23,720 nucleotides of DNA from the IMG/VR virus record IMGVR_UViG_3300028115_000116, positions 1 to 23,720 of that record. One strand, written 5' to 3'. The position numbers and the translations under genes were made by a program. The notes beneath the pieces are model-generated. The model saw only the letters and a list, made by a program, of their open reading frames with translations, ran no database searches and was not told the DNA's origin. Of this stretch, positions 6,287 through 13,141 are shown piece by piece. This DNA is from a virus. Position 1 is the first letter of the stretch. Every line of letters starts with the position of its first letter.

Positions 6287-8369
6287 AATTTTTCACATTG
6301 GCTCCACATTTAAGGCGTTTGAAGAAGGGGATGATCTTCATATCGCTGGTATGGCCAGTACGAATAGTACTGACCGTGTTGGAGACATAATTGAGACTGA
6401 AGCCTGGACAAAGGGCGGACTTCAAAATTATTTAAACAATCCCGTAATTCTTTTTAATCACGATTACAATCAGCCGATTGGCCGAGCAGTTCAGCTTGGT
6501 ACTAACGATAATGGTCTGCAGTTAAAAGCAAAAATTGCTAAATCTGCTGGTCACGTAGGTGAATTAATTAAAGAAGGTGTCCTTGGAGCTTTTTCAGTCG
6601 GGTTTCGAGTCAAGGATGCGGAGTATATGACCGAAACCGATGGATATAAGATAAAGGACGCAGAATTACTGGAAGTTTCAGTAGTAACGGTTCCTGCTAA
6701 CCAAGCTGCAACCTTTTCTCTTGCTAAATCTTTTAACTCAGAGTCTGAGTATGAAGAATTCAAGAAATCTTTCAAAACTATAGATTCCGTGGAAGAAAAG
6801 CATGTTATTAGTGTTCAGGAGACTGAAGACAAAGTAACTGTTGAGTTTGAAAAACATTCTGAAACCGAATCAATGCCTAAAGACTTATCACAAGTCGAAG
6901 TACAGGAGAAAACTATGAGTGATATCGATATCGATGCGATTGTGGCTGCTGCTGTCGAAAAGACCGCAACTGCAATGGCGATGAAAGACGCTGAGCGCAA
7001 GGCAGAAGAGCAAGCTAAAATGGAAGCAGAACAAAAAGCTGCTGCCGAAGCTGAAGCTCAAAAAGCCGCGCAAGAAGCCCAAATTGTAACCGCTGTTTCT
7101 AGTGGTGCAGAAAAATTAATGGCTGACGTTGAAGCTAAAATGGCTGCAAAAGATGCTGACTATGAAAAAATTATTGGCGAATTGAAGAATGAACTGATTG
7201 AAAAATCAGACGAAATTTCTAAAATTCGTGATAGCAAGCGTGTATTTGCTGATCGTGGCGAAGCAAAGTCTTTTGCTGAAGCCTATGAGAAAGACATTTG
7301 CGATGCGCACCTTCTTGGCGTAATTACTAAGAAGGGTTGGGATAATAAGCTTACTAAGCAGTTATTCGAAAAAGCCAGTCGTAATACAAATGCAGGCCTA
7401 ACTGTTCCAGATACGTCCTCTGATGCTTTACAAGCTTTTGAAACTACTGTTTCTACTGCAATGGAGAGAGATGTAGAATTAGAATTGGTTTTGGATCCTC
7501 TTTTCCGAAAAATCCAAATGAATTCTGCTTCAATGGTAATGCCTACCATGCCTGATGCTGGCTATGCAGAGTGGGCAGCTAATGATACCTCTGGCGGTGC
7601 TTCTGGTGCCCCTTTTAAAGGTAATTTAGAAGGTCGTGACGATACTGTAGGTTCACCTTTCCCCGGCATGAGCATGGGTCGTAAAGTATTGACTGTAGAG
7701 CGTTTAATCTCTCGTTCCTATATTGCTAATGAAAGTGAAGAAGACGCAATTATTCCTGTTCTTCCTTTTATTCGTGAGTCAATGGTACGCTCACACGCAC
7801 GTGCAATTGAGCATTCATTACTCTTAGGCGGTTCAGCCGGTAATGATTTGATCAGCACACCTTATAATGGTTTGGTTGCTCGTACAAATGCTAATGCTGT
7901 TTTAGACAACGGTTCATCTCCTGGCGTAGGTGGCGTAGCTACTGCTTCCAAATTACTTGATCTTCGTCAAGCAATGGGTAAGTATGGCCGTCGTCCTGGC
8001 GATGTAGTTTATATCATCGCACTTACTGCATACTACGATATGCTTGATGATCCTGACTTCCAAAATATCAATGAAGTTGGTGATCAGCGTGCTACCAAGA
8101 TTACCGGAGAAATCGGAAACGTCTACGGTTCACCCGTAATCGTTTGTGACGAGTTTACAGGTGGACGTACTGATGGTAAGCATTGGGCCGTAGCCGTAAA
8201 CGCTCGTAATTTTGTAGTTCCTGTATTGCGTGGAGCTACTGTTGAGACCGATTACGAAGTTGCCAATCAACGTCGTGTATTGGTTGCTACTCAACGTCGT
8301 GGCTTTGACTGCATCTTTGCAGACGATGCTACTAACGGTGATTATCAAACTGCTGTACATACTTGGTAA
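6279..8369 (+). CDS. Fused prohead protease - scaffold (delta) - major capsid protein
   Basis: This 696-residue ORF joins three head functions. Residues 1-150 are an S78/U35-type prohead protease with the expected motifs FNHD (His61), GAFSVGF (Ser106) and LLEVSVVTVPANQA (Glu132 onward). A linker (150-212) is followed by an Ala/Glu/Lys-rich coiled coil (about 215-315) typical of the HK97 delta scaffold. The rest (about 325-696) is an HK97-fold major capsid domain. The GTG start at 6279 has AGGAG (6268-6272) at six-nt spacing and overlaps the previous gene. An internal SD and ATG at M213 (6915) would give a separate 484-residue scaffold-capsid protein. Arginine codons in the capsid part are mostly CGT, unlike the AGA-rich downstream genes, as expected for strong expression. 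Confidence 0.93.
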   Translation: MNKIFHIGSTFKAFEEGDDLHIAGMASTNSTDRVGDIIETEAWTKGGLQNYLNNPVILFNHDYNQPIGRAVQLGTNDNGLQLKAKIAKSAGHVGELIKEGVLGAFSVGFRVKDAEYMTETDGYKIKDAELLEVSVVTVPANQAATFSLAKSFNSESEYEEFKKSFKTIDSVEEKHVISVQETEDKVTVEFEKHSETESMPKDLSQVEVQEKTMSDIDIDAIVAAAVEKTATAMAMKDAERKAEEQAKMEAEQKAAAEAEAQKAAQEAQIVTAVSSGAEKLMADVEAKMAAKDADYEKIIGELKNELIEKSDEISKIRDSKRVFADRGEAKSFAEAYEKDICDAHLLGVITKKGWDNKLTKQLFEKASRNTNAGLTVPDTSSDALQAFETTVSTAMERDVELELVLDPLFRKIQMNSASMVMPTMPDAGYAEWAANDTSGGASGAPFKGNLEGRDDTVGSPFPGMSMGRKVLTVERLISRSYIANESEEDAIIPVLPFIRESMVRSHARAIEHSLLLGGSAGNDLISTPYNGLVARTNANAVLDNGSSPGVGGVATASKLLDLRQAMGKYGRRPGDVVYIIALTAYYDMLDDPDFQNINEVGDQRATKITGEIGNVYGSPVIVCDEFTGGRTDGKHWAVAVNARNFVVPVLRGATVETDYEVANQRRVLVATQRRGFDCIFADDATNGDYQTAVHTW
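6904..6917 (+). promoter_or_regulatory. Internal ribosome binding site and start for separate capsid protein
   Basis: AGGAG (6904-6908) stands six bases before an in-frame ATG (6915-6917) that is codon 213 of the protease-capsid ORF. The start falls exactly between the protease linker and the coiled-coil scaffold (MSDIDIDAIVAAAVEKT). Translation from here would make a 484-residue scaffold-capsid precursor without protease, giving a way to produce many capsid subunits for each protease. Confidence 0.7.
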
Positions 8370-8378
8370 CAAGTATGT
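8357..8378 (+). other. GNRA-type tetraloop hairpin spanning the capsid stop codon
   Basis: CATACTTG (8358-8365) and CAAGTATG (8370-8377) pair perfectly around loop GTAA (8366-8369), with a ninth A-T pair outside. The TAA stop codon (8367-8369) lies in the loop. A role in protecting the capsid message 3' end or in slowing readthrough is inferred. Confidence 0.75.
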
Positions 8379-8385
8379 TAGGGAT

Positions 8386-8412
8386 GGGAGTCTTCGGACT
8401 CCCAAGCCTTTT
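8386..8412 (+). terminator. UUCG-tetraloop hairpin, probable (partial) terminator after capsid gene
   Basis: GGGAGTC (8386-8392) pairs with GACTCCC (8397-8403) across a TTCG loop closed by C-G, a very stable RNA tetraloop. Five T residues (8408-8412) follow after a short AAGC/C gap, so termination may be only partial. Downstream head-tail genes have no obvious promoter of their own, so readthrough is expected. Confidence 0.75.
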
Positions 8413-8422
8413 TGGAAAATAA

Positions 8423-9034
8423 ATGGCCGATTTAATTACATTAGATGACTATAAATTGTTGGAGGGTATAAACTCTACTCAGTTTGACGAAAAGTTTGAG
8501 AAGCTAATTACGAGTGTAAGTCAGCTTGTCCGTACTTATTGTAATTCTGAGTTTGATACTTATGCAACTTCACCAGGATATACGGAGTTATTTGATATTC
8601 AATGGGACACTTATACTGTTCAGCTTAAATATAGCCCTGTTATTAGTATAACAAATGTATATGAAAGATTGGGACAAGCTTCTGATTATGTTGAACTTTT
8701 TTCAAATGGAGCCGGCCCTTCACCAGAATATTCATGGTACTTAGATTCTGTTTCCGATTCTATTTTCAGAACAGAAGAAAGTGGTAAGTATAGAAATTGG
8801 CCTAAAGGAGTAGGTTCTGTAAAAGTTACTTATTTAGCAGGGTATGTCTCTGTACCCGTTGATTTAGAACTTGCGGTTGCTGATATTATAACTTACTACC
8901 ATAAAGACGAGCAGAAAGAGAGACAAAGCATTGGTTCAGCAAGTAGAGAGGGAGCAGGAAGCTCTGCGATTCGTAATGATCCTGGATTTCCAGACCATAT
9001 ACGAAGAGTTCTAGATATGTATAGAGTATCATGA
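8423..9034 (+). CDS. Head-tail connector (gp6-like adaptor)
   Basis: This 203-residue protein begins ITLDDYKLLEGINSTQFDEKFEKLITSVSQLVRTYCN, the helical opening usual for the HK97 gp6 / SPP1 gp15 adaptor family that binds under the portal. A beta-rich insert (about residues 55-135) is followed by VKVTYLAGYVSVPVDLELAVADIITYYHK, the characteristic YxAGYxxVPxDL motif and following helix. It would form the ring linking portal to neck. The ATG at 8423 has only a weak upstream purine stretch as SD. The gene ends in an ATGA overlap with the next gene. Confidence 0.88.
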   Translation: MADLITLDDYKLLEGINSTQFDEKFEKLITSVSQLVRTYCNSEFDTYATSPGYTELFDIQWDTYTVQLKYSPVISITNVYERLGQASDYVELFSNGAGPSPEYSWYLDSVSDSIFRTEESGKYRNWPKGVGSVKVTYLAGYVSVPVDLELAVADIITYYHKDEQKERQSIGSASREGAGSSAIRNDPGFPDHIRRVLDMYRVS

Positions 9035-10431
9035 GCAAAAGATTTTTAGATAAGCTATTAAAAGAAACTATAAAAGAGCTAAAAAACCCAGCTAATGACC
9101 CGAAGAAAGGGTCGGGATTTAGAGAATTAGAATCAGACGTAAAAGTTCATAGAATAAGTGCCTCTGTAAATGGAGTAAAAAACCAGGTTTATATTCAGCT
9201 TCAAGAGCAAGGTATACCTGCAAAACAAATCAATCACCCTCAGATGAGAAATGTGATTGATACTTATGTTCCAAACTTTGTAGAAGCAATTTATAACTCG
9301 GCAAAGAAAAACTTTGATAAGAATCCTTCTTCTAGTAATACAAGAGTAAAAGGTAATAAAAGCGCTTGGAGCGTAACTATATTGGAAGGAGGTTATGGCT
9401 ATAGTCTAGCAAGGAGAGAGGTTGGGCATTTATCTGTTTTTGAAACTATTAGAACCCTGTATTCTTCTCAAAAAAGTACATTAGTAAACAATATAAATAA
9501 AGTTCTGAGAGAAATAGCCACTTTATCCTCGGGTGAGTATAGTATAAATGGTAGAAACTTTTTAGATTTTGGTCATCGCGCCGGTTCAGCGGTTGTAGAA
9601 CAGCAAAGCCAAAGAGCTAGAGATACTTTCCAATCTACAATTAGATACAGAAATGAAACTAGCGAAGATAAAATAACCGACAAAGATTTAAAAAATCTGG
9701 GTTTAAAAGTATTTTTTAGAAAGAAAGGAACTTTAGAAAAGGATACTGTAGAAATCGGTATAGAAGCGTCATCAATAAATAGAGGTAAAAAATCAGAGTT
9801 GGAATTAAAAGCTAATCTAATTGAACAATTAGAAAAGGCTATAGTAAAATTAAATAAAGCAAAAAGCTTTGCTGATAGAAAAGGCTCTGACACCAGAATA
9901 GAAATAGAAGCTAAAAAAGTTGTAAAAAGATTTGACCAGGGTATAAAAAGAGGTAAAAATGTAAAAGTAGTCAGTAGAAACTTTAAGCCTAAGCTATCTA
10001 ACAGTACGTCGGTTAAAACAACTAAAAGAAAAGCTACAAAAGGCACCATAACTAAAGCGAAACTATCTTCTTTAGGAGTAAAAAAGGCAGCGTTAAAAAA
10101 AGGTTCTTCTAGTAGTAATATTTCTGTAATAGCTTTAATTAACCAAAAATTACCACAAACAGTTAAAAAAAATATGGGAGCGCCCGGATTAGAAAATAGG
10201 TCAGGGAAATTTGCGGCAAGCGTTAGAGCTACAGATATTACTACTACAGCAAAAGGATTTCCCAGTATCGGGTATTCTTATGACAAAAACCCTTATCAAA
10301 TATTTGAACAAGGTGCAGGTAAGTTTCCCTGGGCTAATGCTGATAGAGACCCACGAAAGTTGATAGACACTTCTATTCGAGAGATAGCTGCGCAACTTTT
10401 AACAGGACGTTTCTACACTAGGAGAGTATAG
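9031..10431 (+). CDS. Large basic neck/head-closure protein (putative)
   Basis: This 466-residue protein lies between the adaptor and the tail terminator, where head-closure or gp10-like tail-completion proteins sit. The N-terminal part (1-200) is mixed alpha/beta and not recognised. The middle (about 255-365) is unusually Lys-rich, including KTTKRKATKGTITKAK near residue 328. The C-terminal 100 residues contain NRSGKFAASVRATDI, then NPYQIFEQGAGKFPWANADRDPRKLIDTSIREIAAQL, which resembles gp10-type virion-morphogenesis proteins (an SG-x-F/L-x-x-S motif followed by a C-terminal helix). It is much longer than usual neck proteins, so the name rests mainly on position. The ATG overlaps the upstream stop (ATGA) and its TAG overlaps the next GTG. 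Confidence 0.7.
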   Translation: MSKRFLDKLLKETIKELKNPANDPKKGSGFRELESDVKVHRISASVNGVKNQVYIQLQEQGIPAKQINHPQMRNVIDTYVPNFVEAIYNSAKKNFDKNPSSSNTRVKGNKSAWSVTILEGGYGYSLARREVGHLSVFETIRTLYSSQKSTLVNNINKVLREIATLSSGEYSINGRNFLDFGHRAGSAVVEQQSQRARDTFQSTIRYRNETSEDKITDKDLKNLGLKVFFRKKGTLEKDTVEIGIEASSINRGKKSELELKANLIEQLEKAIVKLNKAKSFADRKGSDTRIEIEAKKVVKRFDQGIKRGKNVKVVSRNFKPKLSNSTSVKTTKRKATKGTITKAKLSSLGVKKAALKKGSSSSNISVIALINQKLPQTVKKNMGAPGLENRSGKFAASVRATDITTTAKGFPSIGYSYDKNPYQIFEQGAGKFPWANADRDPRKLIDTSIREIAAQLLTGRFYTRRV

Positions 10432-10883
10432 TGGCTACGAGAGATTATAGTTCTAGGAGAATGGCCATTGTAAAAGCTATAGAGGATAAGTTAAAGTTAA
10501 TTAACGGAAACTTTCCTTTTAGGACAAATTTATATAATAATGTTCTCCCTCGATTAAAGTTTTGGGACGAAGTAGAAGATTTTCCTGCAGTTCATGTATC
10601 TGCGGGATCGGAAACAAGACAGTATCAGGGTGGAGGATATAAAGACAGATTTCTAACTGTTACTCTTCGAGTATATGTTCAAGAAGAAAATGCTATTTTT
10701 GCTCTTGAAAAATTATTTGAAGATATAGAGACAGTTCTAGAAGATAACGCAGATCTTCCTTATATAGATCAAGATGGTAATACTCAACGTGTTCAGCAGA
10801 TAACAATCTTGAGCTTGGATACGGATGAAGGAGCCCTCGAACCTTTAGCGGTTGGGGAAATTATCTGCGAAGTTCGATACTAA
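10431..10883 (+). CDS. Tail terminator protein (putative)
   Basis: This 150-residue protein would cap the tail tube and join it to the neck, the role of lambda gpU. It has an N-terminal helix (RMAIVKAIEDKLKLING), then strands around FPAVHVSAGSETRQYQGGGYKDRFLTVTLRVYVQEEN, a helix (FALEKLFEDIETVLEDN) and a final strand pair ending GEIICEVRY. This alpha/beta order fits tail terminators, and it lies between the neck gene and the tail tube gene. The start is a GTG overlapping the upstream TAG (TAGTG, 10429-10433) without a separate SD, so coupling is likely. Confidence 0.82.
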   Translation: MATRDYSSRRMAIVKAIEDKLKLINGNFPFRTNLYNNVLPRLKFWDEVEDFPAVHVSAGSETRQYQGGGYKDRFLTVTLRVYVQEENAIFALEKLFEDIETVLEDNADLPYIDQDGNTQRVQQITILSLDTDEGALEPLAVGEIICEVRY

Positions 10884-10926
10884 CCTTATTAGGTTGAGAT
10901 GAAAAGGCAACTTTTCTTCGGAGAAA
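10882..10926 (+). promoter_or_regulatory. Structured leader with alternative hairpins before the tail tube gene
   Basis: AACCT/AGGTT (10882-10895) form a small hairpin at the upstream stop codon. GAAAAG (10901-10906) then pairs with CTTTTC (10911-10916) around GCAA, while the same CTTTTC can instead pair with GAGAAA (10921-10926) around TTCG. The second hairpin would bury the SD GGAG (10920-10923) of the tail tube gene; the first leaves it free. The two are mutually exclusive, so a regulatory or stabilising role is possible. Confidence 0.55.
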
Positions 10927-10930
10927 AAAG

Positions 10931-12064
10931 ATGGCATTACAATTTACAAGAAATGCAAACGTATATGTGCAGCTGGTAGATGGAGCCGGCTCCCATGTAC
11001 AAGCTTGGAAACTTTCAGTCTTAGACGGGTTTTCATTCACACAATCAATTAACTCATCAGAAATTACCATTAATGAAGCAGGTTCAATCTCTCGTAGAGC
11101 AAGATTGCTTTTTAACGATAGTTTAGCACCTGTAGAATGGTCAATGAGTACTTACGCCCGTCCTATTACGGACACTAATATTACGCATTGTCCTGAAGAA
11201 CCTCTTTGGGCTATGATGTTAGGCGCGGACGGTTATGCTACAAATCAATATACTAGTTCAGTATTGGCAGGAGTATCACCTTCTCCCGATACTGAAAATA
11301 TAAATACTCCTGCTAATGGAACAAATACTTTTGACTTTTCAGCTTCAAATGTATCTTCATTTTCTGATCGTTGGAATATTTATTTCGGGTTTGAGGATAC
11401 AGGAAATATTCAATTTTATAAACTAGACTCTGCTGTAGTAAATTCAGTAACTATGGATTTTGATATAGATGGTATTGCGACTCTTTCTTGGAGTGGCTTT
11501 GCAAAATCTTTATCTGATGAAGGTATTTCCGTTCCTACCGATTTGGCCTCCCCAATTACCACAGGATTAACGGATACTACTAACTTTATTCGTAATCGTA
11601 TTTCTACAGTTTCTTTATCAAGAACAGATGTTTCTCCTGACGATGTGTATAATATTGTGTTGACGGGAGGCTCTTTTACTATTGAAAATAATGTCTCTTA
11701 CTTAACTCCAGAAGAGCTAGGGATAGTAAATGCACCTCTAGCAAATATTACTGGTGCTCGCTCAATTTCCGGTTCTATGACTTGTTATCTTGACAATGAT
11801 CAAGCTAACAGTAAATCAGGAGAACTTTTTGCTGATTTGGTGGCTGATGTAGACACAGTACGAAATGTTTTTACTCTTTCATTAAATGTAGGAGGAGAAA
11901 CTGCTTCTACTCCTAGGGTGGCATTTGAGCTTCCAACAGCACATTTAGAAGTGCCAACAATTAACGTAGAAGATCTATTGACTCTTGAAATTAACTTCCA
12001 TGGTCAAGTGAGTGGAGGTAATGTTGATCTTACTGACGAAGCAACAATCGTCTATAAATCGTAG
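10931..12064 (+). CDS. Major tail tube protein
   Basis: This 377-residue protein would polymerise into rings forming the tail tube. It starts MALQFTRNANVYVQLVDGAGSHVQAWKLSVLDGFSFTQSINSSEITINEAG and continues as a beta-rich, Ser/Thr-rich protein with repeated strand motifs such as NSVTMDFDIDGIATLSWSGFAKSL and GARSISGSMTCYLDN, which suit tail tube proteins. The size is at the large end, consistent with an extra surface domain in the central or C-terminal part. The ATG at 10931 has GGAG (10920-10923) at seven-nt spacing and a structured leader. It follows the tail terminator gene, as in lambda and HK97. A promoter/terminator pair lies after its stop. The protein at 12183 appears to be a diverged copy. 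Confidence 0.88.
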   Translation: MALQFTRNANVYVQLVDGAGSHVQAWKLSVLDGFSFTQSINSSEITINEAGSISRRARLLFNDSLAPVEWSMSTYARPITDTNITHCPEEPLWAMMLGADGYATNQYTSSVLAGVSPSPDTENINTPANGTNTFDFSASNVSSFSDRWNIYFGFEDTGNIQFYKLDSAVVNSVTMDFDIDGIATLSWSGFAKSLSDEGISVPTDLASPITTGLTDTTNFIRNRISTVSLSRTDVSPDDVYNIVLTGGSFTIENNVSYLTPEELGIVNAPLANITGARSISGSMTCYLDNDQANSKSGELFADLVADVDTVRNVFTLSLNVGGETASTPRVAFELPTAHLEVPTINVEDLLTLEINFHGQVSGGNVDLTDEATIVYKS

Positions 12065-12083
12065 TAACAAGAAAAAATAAATC

Positions 12084-12112
12084 TTGACAATTAGATAGTT
12101 GTTTTGTATAAT
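12084..12112 (+). promoter_or_regulatory. Consensus sigma70-like promoter D
   Basis: A perfect -35 TTGACA (12084-12089), 17-nt spacer and perfect -10 TATAAT (12107-12112) follow an A-rich element (AAAAAATAAATC) related to that of promoters A to C. The predicted start near 12118-12120 is only a few bases before a terminator-like hairpin at 12125-12147. Confidence 0.88.
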
Positions 12113-12115
12113 TAC

Positions 12116-12152
12116 TGAAGATTAGGGGAGAAATTTCTCCCCTTTTTCTTCA
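12116..12152 (+). terminator. Rho-independent terminator immediately downstream of promoter D
   Basis: The 18-base perfect palindrome GGGGAGAAATTTCTCCCC (12125-12142) is followed by TTTTT (12143-12147). TGAAGA (12116-12121) and TCTTCA (12147-12152) extend the symmetry. It can end transcripts from the head/tail tube unit, but it also lies inside any transcript begun at promoter D, so it could act as an attenuator or make a roughly 30-nt RNA. Confidence 0.85.
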
Positions 12153-12182
12153 TTTAGAAGGAGAAAATATAGGAGTATACCC

Positions 12183-13133
12183 TTGAGTTTCAATGTTTTA
12201 AGAGACGGAAGAGTTTGGATGGAATATCTTAACACTTTTTACCTTCTTCATACAAACAAAGAAGTTTCATTCTCCCAAACATTTCGCCAGCAGGACATAA
12301 CAGTAAGAAATCTGCATAATAACTCAGATTTTTTTGAAAATTCCTCCATTGTAGAGGCAAATCCTGCTGATTTTAGTTTTTCTATATACTTAATAGAAAA
12401 TGATAGTACGCCTCTACACCAACACAAGCCCTTAGATTTATTAACAGAGTATTCGACTGATAACAATTTAAACACGTTTAATCTATATTTTGTATATTCG
12501 GATTATAGTCCTGAAATTTACTATAAAATAGAGAAATGCGTATTTACTGGCGGATCTTTCAATATACCTAGAAATGGTATTATGACTGTCGGATTATCAG
12601 GACAAGGTACAAAACTCACTAGGAATACCGGTTCGGTTCCAGGATTAGTACAGTCACCTAACTATACTAGTTCTCCGAATTATGCTATTTCGAAGGAGTT
12701 CGATATTTGGGCGACAGGTACAGACGTCGCACAATTTAAACTGGATAATATCTTAGGAGCGTCTTTAGAGCTGCAAAATAATATAAGTTGGACAGCAAAC
12801 AAAACTTTGCAGAAGTCTTTACAAGTTACTAATGCGAGTAATACTATATACCCAGAAAATTTTACTTTGGCTGATAGATCTCTCGCAGGAAGTATACGAC
12901 AATATGTTAGCGACTCTCAATCACTATCTAAGAACAATATTCAGACTTGGGCTGAGAATACCTCAGTTATTATAAAAGCGGGTTTGGGCGGCTCTTTCGG
13001 CTATCAACTAGAAGTTGATTTGGACAACAGAGCTTCTTTTACGAATAGAGTGGCTTTTGGAGATTTATTCACTCAAAGCTATGATTTTCGTTGCATGTCA
13101 AATCCCGCAATTAGTTCAATTTTTACATATTAG
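12183..13133 (+). CDS. Tail tube-like protein, diverged paralog of the tube protein
   Basis: This 316-residue protein resembles the preceding tail tube protein along its length. Its start MSFNVLRDGRVWMEYL lines up with MALQFTRNANVYVQLV; VSFSQTFRQQDITVRNLHN matches FSFTQSINSSEITINEAG; GGSFNIPRNGIMTVGLSGQGTKL matches SVTMDFDIDGIATLSWSGFAKSL; and ADRSLAGSIRQYVSD matches GARSISGSMTCYLDN. It is probably a second tube or tube-baseplate transition protein. The start is a TTG at 12183, chosen because AGGAG (12171-12175) is seven bases upstream and because the N-terminus then aligns with the paralog. It lies just after promoter D and its terminator and 8 bases before the chaperone genes. Confidence 0.75.
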   Translation: MSFNVLRDGRVWMEYLNTFYLLHTNKEVSFSQTFRQQDITVRNLHNNSDFFENSSIVEANPADFSFSIYLIENDSTPLHQHKPLDLLTEYSTDNNLNTFNLYFVYSDYSPEIYYKIEKCVFTGGSFNIPRNGIMTVGLSGQGTKLTRNTGSVPGLVQSPNYTSSPNYAISKEFDIWATGTDVAQFKLDNILGASLELQNNISWTANKTLQKSLQVTNASNTIYPENFTLADRSLAGSIRQYVSDSQSLSKNNIQTWAENTSVIIKAGLGGSFGYQLEVDLDNRASFTNRVAFGDLFTQSYDFRCMSNPAISSIFTY

Positions 13134-13141
13134 GAGTATAG

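Noticed and set aside
9573-10049. 158-codon open frame on the minus strand inside the neck gene
   Set aside because: It is antisense to a well-placed coding region, has no promoter or SD context, and its Leu/Phe/Ser-rich composition is the expected shadow of a Lys/Glu-rich gene.
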